DNA from: Bacillaceae bacterium OF18-1A
Lineage (GTDB): Bacteria > Bacillota > Bacilli > Bacillales > Bacillaceae_G
Direction: 5' to 3'
DNA: 45,110 bases
Assembly (NCBI GenBank): GCA_027694045.1
Contig: JAQEWB010000016.1
Location: forward strand, 1 to 45,110
The stretch's first letter is position 1. The number at the start of each line of letters is the position of its first letter. Below the pieces are notes generated by a model, which did no database searches, was not told where the DNA came from, and worked only from the letters and a program-made list of their open reading frames with translations. Shown piece after piece: positions 15,228 through 23,256 of the stretch. A program made the translations under genes and the position numbers.

Positions 15228-16128
15228 ATGCACTATGCATTTTATTATGTTTGTTTCCTTTCCTAGCCGTAAGCAACTGAGGAGTGAAAATGCCAAGTAA
15301 TATAAAAATAATCCCAATCCACTGCATGAACGTTACGACTTCATGTACAAGTGTAATAGAAGCGATAATAGCTGTTGGTAATTCAGCTGCTCCTAGTATG
15401 GTACCAAGTCCTGTGCCAACTTTCGGCACGCCGATTGAAAAACAAATGACAGGTACAACAACACCGAATAATCCAAGGAAGAAAGCATATTTCCATAGGC
15501 CGGCTTGCAAGGCACCATCCGTTAAAAAGGTTGGCGGGAAGAATAGGCATACGATAAGAGTAGCACTTGTTGTCATAAGAAAGCTTTTCGTATAAGGCGG
15601 AACATCTGTAGCGACACGCCCACTTGCAAAAACATAGAATGAAAAAGAGACGGCAGCTAATAGACCAAAAATAATACCTTTCGTGGAAAAGCTTTGTCCG
15701 AGACCTTCAAAGACACCGCCTGCAAACAATGTACCAATGAATAAAATAATGATAGATATAACTTTTTCCCTGCTTGGAAATGTTCGATTGGCAATTGCTT
15801 CAATGACTACACCAATCCATGTGAACTGAAAGAGTAGGACGACAGCGATAGATGCGGGTAGTTCTTCTACAGAAATAGCGTAGAAAATACCGGTCATACT
15901 CATCGTTGTTCCGACTGTTAATAATGACAAGAATTGCTTTTTTGTTACTGTGTGACGTGAAAAGAATAAAACGAGTAGAAGAAGCCCAATCCATCCGAAG
16001 ACATATTGTCCTCCTAATAGTTGATGTGCAGAAAATCCGTCATTGAATCCGAGTTTGAAAATAGTTGAAAGCACGCCGTAGCTACAAGCGCCGAATAAAA
16101 CGAGTAATGAATACTTAAATTTCTCCAT
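15226..16128 (-). CDS. EamA-family (DMT) membrane transporter
   Basis: A 300-aa protein with ten hydrophobic segments in two EamA repeats (about 5-140 and 150-290). This is typical of drug/metabolite transporters that export amino acids, nucleosides or other small compounds. The second repeat contains the family-like LGAAELPTAIIASITLVHEVVTFMQWIGIIFILLGI stretch, in part. AAGGAGG lies 7 nt before the ATG. It is convergent with metS; a link to methionine export would be speculation from position only. Confidence 0.88.
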   Translation of the reverse strand: MEKFKYSLLVLFGACSYGVLSTIFKLGFNDGFSAHQLLGGQYVFGWIGLLLLVLFFSRHTVTKKQFLSLLTVGTTMSMTGIFYAISVEELPASIAVVLLFQFTWIGVVIEAIANRTFPSREKVISIIILFIGTLFAGGVFEGLGQSFSTKGIIFGLLAAVSFSFYVFASGRVATDVPPYTKSFLMTTSATLIVCLFFPPTFLTDGALQAGLWKYAFFLGLFGVVVPVICFSIGVPKVGTGLGTILGAAELPTAIIASITLVHEVVTFMQWIGIIFILLGIFTPQLLTARKGNKHNKMHSA

Positions 16129-16200
16129 GAGAATCCTCCTTATATAAAATGAAATTGATAATTAGCCCTCACCAATAGGTTTTTTTACTGCCCATACATA

Positions 16201-16236
16201 GAAAAACGCCCGCTATCCAGATAAGGATAACGGGCG
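16201..16236 (-). terminator. Terminator of the two-component operon
   Basis: On the minus strand CGCCCGTTATCC pairs with GGATAGCGGGCG, followed by TTTTTC. Confidence 0.88.
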
Positions 16237-16316
16237 AACGAAACAGAGTAAGATACTCTACAAAATTCCGCCACTCATAGGAAGTATGAGTTTGGGGTAT
16301 GAAATTGTAGTAAGTT

Positions 16317-17747
16317 TTACATTGCTTTCGGGAATACAATGGAGCATTTTACACCTTGAGGTGTGTTTTGTATCCCGTAAGGAAATTGATGTTTATCTAA
16401 TATTTGTTTTACAATGTATAGCCCAAGACCGCTACCTTGTACTAAGCCATGTTTGCTAGGGTTTGCGCGATAGAATGGTTCGAACAAATGGGAAAGTTTA
16501 TCCTCATCGATTTGTGAACCTGTATTTAATACTTCTAATGCGTAACCGTTTGGCTTTTCATAAAGCTTTATATATACATGCTGATGATCGATTGTATAAT
16601 GAATTGCGTTTGAAATAATGTTAAAAATAGCAGTTTGAATAAATTTAGGATCAGCTAAAATTTGTACGTCTTGTTTAATGTTAGATTGAACGTTTAATTG
16701 TTTTACAGATACAAAATAGTCTACTTTCTTCATAACATCCTCAATAATATGAGTCAATGAGATAACTTCTAAATTCGGTTTGAATTGAGGATTTTGTATT
16801 TTGGATAATTCCGACATTTTTTCCGTTAATATGTTAATATCTTGCATCATTTCATAGGAACGTTTTAAATATTTATCTCTATCTTTATAAGCTCCTATTC
16901 CATGAATCATACCATCTAGTTGTCCCATAACGGCTGCGATTGGTGTTTTTAATTCATGGGACACCATAGACATAAATTCTTTACGAGATTGTTCTAATTG
17001 TTGTTCTTTTTTGAGCTCGTTTCTTAAATCTTGATTCGTTTCATGTAAATTCTTCACGATATTTGGAACTTGTGAAGCGGCTACTTGTAAATTAAAATCT
17101 GTTTGATCCGCATTTTTATTAATTGCTTTTTTTTCTGAGAAATCAAGATTCATAATATCTTTTAAAGCATCGCTCATATATTGAAAAGGCTTGGCAATTA
17201 ATTTTGCATAAATTAAAGATCCGACTAGAGATAATGCAAGCATTGTCACCCCGATACGTGGGGCTAATTGCTGCAGTGCATCTGCTAATTTTGGCATATC
17301 ATCTGCATTGTTTTCTTTGCTTGCTGCATGTTGTTTATGTAAAGCATCATTGCTAGCGACTTCTGTAAGTGGAGCAGTTGTGCTAGTTTTCCCCGAAATA
17401 TTTTGTGCATTGTCTTTTGCTTTTGCAGTTTGGCTAGGCTGCAAAAGATGGTTGATCGCTGTAGAGAGTGTTTTATAATCTATAGTAGAAGATTGGAAAT
17501 TGAAAATATTCCTCTCTCTCTCAGCTTTATTTTGATTCGTTTTACTTTGGTCGTTTTGTTTGTTTGAATCCACATTTTCTGTAATCTGTGTTCCATTTCC
17601 TTTCGCAAAACGTTCTTTATCGTAGTTTGAAGCTAAAAAATAAATAATTTGATAAAGACAAAGTGATAAAAGAATACAAAATAATAAGGTTTTGATGAAA
17701 ATATTTTTGGTGATGTTGCCTTCGCTACGCTTCGATTTTGTAGCCAA
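16317..17747 (-). CDS. Sensor histidine kinase
   Basis: A 476-aa membrane kinase. TM1 (about 18-39) and TM2 (about 164-186) enclose a ~120-residue extracytoplasmic part rich in Asn, Gln, Lys and Ser. Its middle looks disordered and it shows no PAS or Cache motif. HisKA carries the phosphorylated H264 in MVSHELKTP; the HATPase region has FNIISNAIHYT and GSGLGLYIVKQI. The start is a TTG at 17747, 23 bases inside the end of the response-regulator gene, which points to translational coupling. No ATG or GTG follows before TM1. It should phosphorylate the regulator encoded just upstream. The signal is unknown. Confidence 0.9.
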   Translation of the reverse strand: MATKSKRSEGNITKNIFIKTLLFCILLSLCLYQIIYFLASNYDKERFAKGNGTQITENVDSNKQNDQSKTNQNKAERERNIFNFQSSTIDYKTLSTAINHLLQPSQTAKAKDNAQNISGKTSTTAPLTEVASNDALHKQHAASKENNADDMPKLADALQQLAPRIGVTMLALSLVGSLIYAKLIAKPFQYMSDALKDIMNLDFSEKKAINKNADQTDFNLQVAASQVPNIVKNLHETNQDLRNELKKEQQLEQSRKEFMSMVSHELKTPIAAVMGQLDGMIHGIGAYKDRDKYLKRSYEMMQDINILTEKMSELSKIQNPQFKPNLEVISLTHIIEDVMKKVDYFVSVKQLNVQSNIKQDVQILADPKFIQTAIFNIISNAIHYTIDHQHVYIKLYEKPNGYALEVLNTGSQIDEDKLSHLFEPFYRANPSKHGLVQGSGLGLYIVKQILDKHQFPYGIQNTPQGVKCSIVFPKAM

Positions 17748-18390
17748 TGCCTTTCACCGTTTTAATATAAGGAATCCCTAATTTTTTCCGTAAGTTCTTA
17801 ATATGTGTATCTATAACTCTCACATCACCATAATGTTCATAGCCCCATACCTTATTCAACAAATCACTTCTCGATAATACTTTTCCACGATTTTGTAGTA
17901 AAGTATATATAATTTCAAATTCTTTTGTTGTCAATTCAATTTGATTACCATGAACGTAAGCGGCATATGCTGTAGAATTTAACATCAATTCATGGAACTG
18001 GAGTATAGTTGCAGCTTCTGCTTCCTTCGTTGCTGCCCTTCTTAATACAGCTTCTACACGTTTAATAAATACAGTATAATGGAACGGTTTCGTAATATAG
18101 TCATCAATACCTAACTCAAACCCTTTAATTTCACTTTCTTCATTATGTAAGCCTGTTAACATAATGATTGGTACATCAGATTGTCCTCGCATAATTTTAC
18201 AAATACTATAGCCATCTATATCTGGTAACATTACATCAAGGAGGACAAGATCGTATGAATTTTTTTGGAAAAGAAGAATGCCTTCTGTTCCGGCACCAAC
18301 AACATCAACTGTAAAGTTTTGTGCCATTAAAAATTCGCGAATGAGTTCTTGTATATCTGGGTTGTCTTCAATCACCAGTATATGCGTCAT
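17725..18390 (-). CDS. OmpR/PhoB-family response regulator
   Basis: A 221-aa DNA-binding regulator. The receiver domain has the acidic pair E8/D9, the phosphorylated D52 in LLDVMLPDIDG and the conserved lysine in YITKPF. A winged-helix domain follows (about 125-220) with the recognition part VIDTHIKNLRKKL. GGAGGTG lies before the ATG. It is the first gene of an operon with the histidine kinase, which overlaps its 3' end. Targets are not known; the neighbouring L,D-transpeptidase is on the same strand upstream but is separated by its own terminator. Confidence 0.94.
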   Translation of the reverse strand: MTHILVIEDNPDIQELIREFLMAQNFTVDVVGAGTEGILLFQKNSYDLVLLDVMLPDIDGYSICKIMRGQSDVPIIMLTGLHNEESEIKGFELGIDDYITKPFHYTVFIKRVEAVLRRAATKEAEAATILQFHELMLNSTAYAAYVHGNQIELTTKEFEIIYTLLQNRGKVLSRSDLLNKVWGYEHYGDVRVIDTHIKNLRKKLGIPYIKTVKGIGYKIEA

Positions 18391-18699
18391 AGTAACACCT
18401 CCTAAATAACGCTTTTTACTGCAATATTCGAATTCAGCATTTTTTTGTATAATTCAGATTGCTTGTACATATAATAAGCCCCCGCCATAAAAGAATTATG
18501 CAAGTAGCAAGGGGATTGTTTCGTATCACTAAATAGTTCAGAATTACAGTAGTTCTATTATAGTATGTATTGTAAAATTTATAAAATATTATAACTGTAT
18601 AATTTTAATATCCATTTTTACCAATGTTCGGGATTTGTTTAATACAATCTATTCCTATTATATATGTAAATACAGTTGTTGTGCTACTGTAAATGCATA
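18391..18699. other. AT-rich intergenic region
   Basis: I see no gene. It should hold the promoter of the two-component operon. Several TACAGT/ACTGTA hexamers occur (about 18553, 18595, 18671 and 18685), one pair nearly palindromic, which could be binding sites for a regulator. Confidence 0.35.
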
Positions 18700-18733
18700 A
18701 ATAAAATAAGCCAAGATATAAAGTTCTTGGCTG
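18700..18733 (-). terminator. Terminator of L,D-transpeptidase gene
   Basis: On the minus strand AGCCAAGA pairs with TCTTGGCT around ACTTTATA, followed by TATTTTATTT. Confidence 0.72.
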
Positions 18734-18754
18734 CGCGTAAATCTTGTTATTAGG

Positions 18755-19216
18755 TTATTTTACAGTAACGGTAGCTTGCTTGTGAATACGTTCAAATAAC
18801 CAGTGGATATCATTGTTATACATACGAATGCAACCAAGTGTTGTTGCTTTTCCAATTGCTTGATTATTGTTAGTTCCATGAATCGCATAAGTTGTTCCAT
18901 AAGTTCCTGCCATATTTAATCCGAGCCAACGGTCACCAAGTGGATTACGTGGGTCGCCACCTTTAATTTTTCCTGTATAATAAGGGCGGTTTTTAATTTT
19001 ATTTACGATTTGGAAAGTACCTTTAGGCGTAGGTGTTGTTGTTTTTCCAGTAGCGACAGTAAAACTTTTTATAAATTTTCCATTTTGATAATAATCCATT
19101 TTGTTTAATTGTGTATTTACAATAAGTTGATCTTGCGTTGTAGCTGCTTCAGCAGTTGCGAATGGAAGTGTTAAAAAACCTAATGATAATAGAGCGCTTA
19201 ATAATAGTTTTTTCAT
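18755..19216 (-). CDS. Secreted L,D-transpeptidase (YkuD domain)
   Basis: An exported enzyme that cross-links or edits peptidoglycan through a catalytic cysteine. The protein is about 153 aa: a signal peptide (KKLLLSALLSLGFLTLPFA, cleaved near AEA), then a YkuD domain with the pattern IHGT...LGCIR. Counting from the first of two adjacent ATGs, His114, Cys130 and Arg132 are the active-site residues. There is no LysM domain, so binding to the wall must rely on the catalytic domain. AAAGGAGA sits 3 nt before the first ATG (19219) and 6 nt before the second (19216), so I prefer the second. Confidence 0.93.
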   Translation of the reverse strand: MKKLLLSALLSLGFLTLPFATAEAATTQDQLIVNTQLNKMDYYQNGKFIKSFTVATGKTTTPTPKGTFQIVNKIKNRPYYTGKIKGGDPRNPLGDRWLGLNMAGTYGTTYAIHGTNNNQAIGKATTLGCIRMYNNDIHWLFERIHKQATVTVK

Positions 19217-19245
19217 CATATTCTCCTTTTACTATATTCATAGTA

Positions 19246-19689
19246 TTACATACAATGCATTTGTAATCCTCGTAATGCTTGATTTATATTCTCATTTAAT
19301 GTTTCAAAGAAGGTAGTAATCTTTGTATTATGCTTGTTGTTTTTATCGATAAGTAATCTTTCGTTTAATAAAAGCTCACCCTGTAGCCCGAAACTTTGAA
19401 CTTGAATATTTAATTCATCTTCAGTTTCAGAAATAATTGGTAAGAAATAGTGAAAAGCTTTCGTCGGAATGATATAGCTCTTGCCAATCATGCTTTCTTG
19501 ATTTGAGTTAATCCATTTTCTTGTGACAATTTTAATGTTCTTTTTGGAAACGACAAAAGACAGTGTTGTAGATTTCGTTAAACTTACGTCGAATTCATTT
19601 GTTTCACATATGTGCAAATTAAAAACGGTTTCATTTTGATGTGGTTCTACATTTGTATTAATAAAATTGTGCATTTTATAAGCTTCCAT
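19246..19689 (-). CDS. Hypothetical 147-aa protein
   Basis: I do not recognise this protein. It has no signal peptide or membrane segment. The composition (Asn, Glu, Leu, Ile) and alternating beta-like pattern suggest a small soluble beta-rich fold, ending in a short helix. AAGGGTGA lies about 8 nt before the ATG. It sits 27 bp upstream of the L,D-transpeptidase on the same strand with no terminator between, so the two are probably co-transcribed. Confidence 0.65.
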   Translation of the reverse strand: MEAYKMHNFINTNVEPHQNETVFNLHICETNEFDVSLTKSTTLSFVVSKKNIKIVTRKWINSNQESMIGKSYIIPTKAFHYFLPIISETEDELNIQVQSFGLQGELLLNERLLIDKNNKHNTKITTFFETLNENINQALRGLQMHCM

Positions 19690-19975
19690 TCTTACTCACC
19701 CTTTTTTTAATTTCGAAAAGCGATTTATATTTATTCAAGTTAATGATTAGAAATATATTGGTTAAATTTTTCAACAAATTCCGATATAATCTTACAATAT
19801 GCATATGAAGATAATATGAAGTTAATATGAGTTTGTAGTGGTTTTTTATTGAGGACAAAATGACGGGGTTTTCTAGTGTGAAAAAAATGGATATTAATGG
19901 TTTTTTAATGTGATACACAAGTAATGGCTAGCTGGAAAAATAAGAAATAAAGAACAAAAAAATTTAGTGTGAGTC
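19690..19975. other. AT-rich intergenic region
   Basis: No supported gene. It contains the divergent promoter regions of the 147-aa gene and dedA. A minus-strand open frame across part of it has no ribosome site. Confidence 0.4.
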
Positions 19976-20008
19976 TTACAAAAATGTAATAAAAATGTAA
20001 GCTATTAT
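19976..20008 (+). promoter_or_regulatory. BceR-like box and promoter of dedA
   Basis: TTACA-AAAA-TGTAA (19976-19989) matches the TNACA-N4-TGTAA pattern. A further TGTAA half-site lies at 19996 and a -10-like TATTAT at 20003-20008. The box is in the position of a -35 element, as in promoters that need an activating BceR-type regulator. Confidence 0.55.
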
Positions 20009-20078
20009 GATAGTTATTTCGACAATTTTTTTATACAATAATAGTAAGAAGTTGCACGTGATTGAAAGGAGAGATGAC

Positions 20079-20693
20079 ATGGAATGGGTTCATGAATTAT
20101 TTCAGCAATACGGATACTATGTTGTACTTGTCGGATTGCTGTTAGAATATATTGCACTTCCGTTTCCGAGAGAGCCAACATTAGCATATGCGGGATTTTT
20201 AGCACATAAGGGTGATTTAAGTTTACCGATTTTGATTATTCTATCCTTTATTGGAACGAGTGTTGGAATGACGATTCAATACTTTTTAGGAAATAAATTA
20301 GGTATGCCTTTCGTTCAAAAGTATGGAAAATACGTATTTCTTACACAAAAGAAAATCGACTTAACGAGAATGTGGTTTGATAAGTATGGGTACTTCCTAA
20401 TTTTTATCGGTTTCTTTATTCCTGGTGTACGCCATTTTACAGGATACTTTGCAGGAATCATTAACTTACCATTTCGCCGCTTTGCGATTACGATCTATTC
20501 AGGTGCTCTATTTTGGGTATCATTCTTCTTAATCGGTGGTTACTGGTTAGGTGGGAACTTACACGATATCTTTGGAGTGTTAGAAGGTCATATCGGTAAA
20601 ATCATTTTTGGAGTTATTGTTATTGTAGCAATCACACTAGGTGTTCGTTTCCGCAAACAGTTAAAACGAGCACTCTTACAAAACGCAAGTTAA
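20079..20693 (+). CDS. DedA-family membrane protein
   Basis: A 204-aa integral membrane protein of the DedA/VTT superfamily. Members translocate lipid carriers or phospholipids and affect envelope-stress and antibiotic tolerance. The family motifs are visible: EYIALPFPREPTLAYAGFLA (about 23-42) and GFFIPGVRHFTGYFAG (about 110-125) with the conserved arginine and glycines. The ATG at 20079 follows AAAGGAGAG; the longer frame would start inside the promoter. It is monocistronic with its own terminator. A BceR-like box upstream fits induction by wall-active peptides. Confidence 0.93.
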   Translation: MEWVHELFQQYGYYVVLVGLLLEYIALPFPREPTLAYAGFLAHKGDLSLPILIILSFIGTSVGMTIQYFLGNKLGMPFVQKYGKYVFLTQKKIDLTRMWFDKYGYFLIFIGFFIPGVRHFTGYFAGIINLPFRRFAITIYSGALFWVSFFLIGGYWLGGNLHDIFGVLEGHIGKIIFGVIVIVAITLGVRFRKQLKRALLQNAS

Positions 20694-20723
20694 TATGGAA
20701 TCCATTCTATGTCAGAATTTAGG

Positions 20724-20755
20724 AAGGTAGTGCTGTGGGCACTGCCTTTTTTATT
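20724..20755 (+). terminator. Terminator of dedA
   Basis: AGGTAGTGC pairs with GCACTGCCT around a TGTGG loop, followed by T residues. Confidence 0.88.
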
Positions 20756-20979
20756 TTAGGATTTAGTTTGCTAGCAGTAAGGGGAATGTTCCGTATTAGT
20801 TTCTACGAACTAGTTCTTATTTTGCCAATTGATAAAAATAAGGATATTATTTACAATTTTAATTAAATGAATGAAAAGAGGTAAAGCATATCGATATACA
20901 AATATGGCACTTGTTTTTACATGTTGGAACATATATGTACGAAATGCATAGAAAAATGATCTATTAAGGAGAGAAAAAA

Positions 20980-22062
20980 GTGGATATTTTAAGAAGGCCA
21001 GCTGGCTCAATGACGGCGGCGTTAGTTTTGTCCATTTTATATGGAGTAATCCAGGCTGGAAAATTAGAAGTAATATTGAATATATGGGCAGTAGTTGGAG
21101 TTTCGTTGTTAGTAATAGCCATTCATGAGTTAGGCCATATAATATTTGGTTTAATAGGCGGCTTGAAGTTTAAATTTGTGACAGTAGGGCCTATTACAGT
21201 GCAAAAAGAAAAGGGGAAATTACGCATTCGAGAAAATAAATTATGGGCGTACTTTGGTGGTGTAGTTATGCTAGTACCGCCTTCTCTAGAGACACCGAAC
21301 CTTTCAAAGAAATGGGCATGGATGACTCTAGGTGGACCGATTACGAGTTTACTATGCGGTATTACTTCCGGTTACATATATATGGTGAGTTATTATCATT
21401 ATCTTTTTTATTTTTCTGTTATACACTTTGCGATTTTTGCCACTACAATCGTACCGATAAAAGGGAGATTTTTGAGTGATGGCATGCAATTTCTCATCTT
21501 AATTAAAGATGATGAAAAATCTAAGCAACATTTATATACGATTCAAGTATCAAGCGAATTATCTAGCTATAAAAGACCAAGACATTGGGATGAGAGATTG
21601 ATAGAGCTTAGTGAGGAAAAAATAAAAGAAAATAAAGGAATAAGAGAAATAATGAGCGGACTTATGCTTGTCTTTTTTGCTCGAGCTGATCAAGAGGGAA
21701 TGGAAAGAGCGATACCGTATATAGAACAAATTGTTCAGCTTTCTGTAACGAAAGAAAATAAATTTTTCGTTGGTAGTTTTCATAGTTGGTATCTTTTATA
21801 TAAAGCTCTTTATCAGATGGAAAGTCTGTCAGTAAAGGAAGCAAAGGAACATACAAAGGCCGTTACTAAAATGGATTTGCATGGATATTACCGCACAAAA
21901 GGAATTGTTACATATTTAGAGGATGATGTGGAAGCATCGCATATTTATATGAAGAAAGCAGATCAAGAATTAAAGAGTACCGAGAAAAGTGAGATGGGAT
22001 ATTTACAATTAGAAAGAGAATGGTTCGAGCAGTTGAAGAAGAGGGTATCTTACGATGGGTGA
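20980..22062 (+). CDS. M50-type site-2 membrane metallopeptidase homologue
   Basis: A 360-aa protein whose first half is membrane-embedded and second half soluble and helical. HELGH at 49-53 sits in the second hydrophobic segment, followed by the GGP turn at 118-120. D167 in FLSDGMQFL stands where S2P proteases have the third ligand in their NPDG motif. The C-terminal ~180 residues look like TPR-type helices and may bind substrates. The GTG start is supported by AAGGAGAG 6 nt upstream. The substrate is unknown. A terminator overlaps its stop codon. Confidence 0.84.
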   Translation: MDILRRPAGSMTAALVLSILYGVIQAGKLEVILNIWAVVGVSLLVIAIHELGHIIFGLIGGLKFKFVTVGPITVQKEKGKLRIRENKLWAYFGGVVMLVPPSLETPNLSKKWAWMTLGGPITSLLCGITSGYIYMVSYYHYLFYFSVIHFAIFATTIVPIKGRFLSDGMQFLILIKDDEKSKQHLYTIQVSSELSSYKRPRHWDERLIELSEEKIKENKGIREIMSGLMLVFFARADQEGMERAIPYIEQIVQLSVTKENKFFVGSFHSWYLLYKALYQMESLSVKEAKEHTKAVTKMDLHGYYRTKGIVTYLEDDVEASHIYMKKADQELKSTEKSEMGYLQLEREWFEQLKKRVSYDG

Positions 22063-22078
22063 GGTATCCTCGTTTTTC
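22041..22078 (+). terminator. Terminator overlapping the M50 gene stop
   Basis: GAGGGTATC (22041-22049) pairs with GGTATCCTC (22063-22071), followed by GTTTTT. The stop codon lies in the loop. Confidence 0.68.
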
Positions 22079-22147
22079 TATGTCATCTTATTCGATTTCA
22101 TAAAAAACGAAGTACAAGTAGAATGAAAGGGATAGGAGGAAATACAT

Positions 22148-22288
22148 ATGGAAATTTTAACGATTATTTTGCTTGTCTTGCTCATTTATGCTGTTTTTAA
22201 AGTAGCATACGTAGCATTAAAAATACTCGCGATCCTATTAATTATCTTTTTAATCGTTGAGTTCGGCAGTAAGTTACTTGGGGGATAG
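22148..22288 (+). CDS. Small membrane protein, 46 aa
   Basis: A short gene with a strong ribosome site (AGGAGG about 8 nt before the ATG). The peptide begins MEILTIILLVLLIYAVFK, continues with a second hydrophobic stretch and ends GSKLLGG. This makes one long or two short transmembrane helices. I do not recognise a family. It stands just before the tandem repeat at 22344. Confidence 0.65.
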   Translation: MEILTIILLVLLIYAVFKVAYVALKILAILLIIFLIVEFGSKLLGG

Positions 22289-22343
22289 GGTATGTTGGGC
22301 GTTTCGAGTGTCGAAAGATGTCGTTAAATCGATATGTTGTGTC

Positions 22344-22420
22344 GAATCGCCGATATAATGAAAAAATCGCTGATATAAGTGGAGAAATCGCCGATATATT
22401 TGTAGAATCGCTGATATATT
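22344..22420. repeat. Tandem AATCGCYGATATA repeat, four units
   Basis: AATCGC(C/T)GATATA starts at 22345, 22365, 22386 and 22406, a period of 20-21 bp with variable linkers. A fifth degenerate copy may lie at about 22326. The C/T position alternates (C, T, C, T) between units. The period is close to two helical turns, so all units face the same side of the DNA. Confidence 0.75.
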
Positions 22421-22507
22421 CCGTAGAGTACCAAGTGGGGTATATGGAGAAGAAGTTGCCGTGGAGGTGACTTCTTTTTATTTTTGTGATGAGGGTATGC
22501 GAAACAA

Positions 22508-22538
22508 TCAAAAAAGCTGGAAGACTATCTTCCAGCTT
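22508..22538 (-). terminator. Terminator of 128-aa membrane protein gene
   Basis: AAGCTGGAAGA pairs perfectly with TCTTCCAGCTT around a 3-nt loop, with a T run on the minus strand. It overlaps the stop codon. Confidence 0.86.
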
Positions 22539-22923
22539 ACGAGTTACTTTCAATGTGGCGACCGTTTTCTTCTTCATTGTCTTGTAATAGGTTGAATACG
22601 TCTGCTAAGCAGAATGCAATGAACCAAGTCCATAGACCGTGGAAGAAAGCTGAGCTTAATTGAAGTGGTAATGTATAGTTTGTCATTGAGTAGGAAATAC
22701 ATCCACCAACGATTCCGATCATTGTTAATAACATTGTTTTTTGCGCATTTTCTTCTGGATTAAAGAGGAAGAAAATGTATCCACCTAAAATTGAAGCGCT
22801 TACAAGTGTTTCGATTCCATTAAAAATGATATTCTCTCCAAGCTGAGTGTTTGTCCAGAAGCAGATTGTTCCGCCGATAATAGCAAACAAGGCAGCTATT
22901 GTATATCGTATATGTTGATTCAT
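22537..22923 (-). CDS. Hypothetical four-TM membrane protein, 128 aa
   Basis: The protein has four hydrophobic segments (about 6-24, 38-54, 63-80 and 90-112) and a charged C-terminal tail. I do not recognise a named family. AAGGAGATG lies just upstream of the ATG. It is a single-gene unit with its own terminator. Confidence 0.75.
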   Translation of the reverse strand: MNQHIRYTIAALFAIIGGTICFWTNTQLGENIIFNGIETLVSASILGGYIFFLFNPEENAQKTMLLTMIGIVGGCISYSMTNYTLPLQLSSAFFHGLWTWFIAFCLADVFNLLQDNEEENGRHIESNS

Positions 22924-23218
22924 ATGTTCATCTCCTTATGTAATAAGATGATTTGGAAGTCAAAAAGGTAGGTATAGTATATTGAAGTGAATTTTAATTG
23001 TACGTATCTTTTTATAAAAAGATCATTGAAGAGTGATCGGTTTTTTAAACCGTTACGTGTATGGTGTTTGAAATATACCCGACTTCTCGTTTCTTTTTGC
23101 TTGTAAAATAAGAGAAACTTCCAAGTCTATATACTCTTTTTTTGTGAGTCTGTTTTCATTATAACACATTTAGGGACATAATAATAGAATTATCTGATTT
23201 TGTAATAAGTGTAAAAAA
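22924..23218. other. Intergenic region, no gene seen
   Basis: No supported ORF. A hairpin, GATCATT-GAAG-AGTGATC followed by GGTTTTTT (23021-23046), looks like a plus-strand terminator without an obvious gene in front of it, so a short unannotated transcript is possible. Confidence 0.35.
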
Positions 23219-23219
23219 T

Positions 23220-23256
23220 AAAAAACGCAAGGAGTTGTAGCTCCTCGCGCTTTTTT
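23220..23256. terminator. Terminator of YitT-family gene
   Basis: CGCAAGGAG pairs with CTCCTCGCG around TTGTAG, with A and T runs on both sides. Confidence 0.82.

Noticed and set aside
19676..19918. Minus-strand 80-codon open frame overlapping the start of the 147-aa gene
   Set aside because: AT-rich, no ribosome site, and it covers the likely promoter region.
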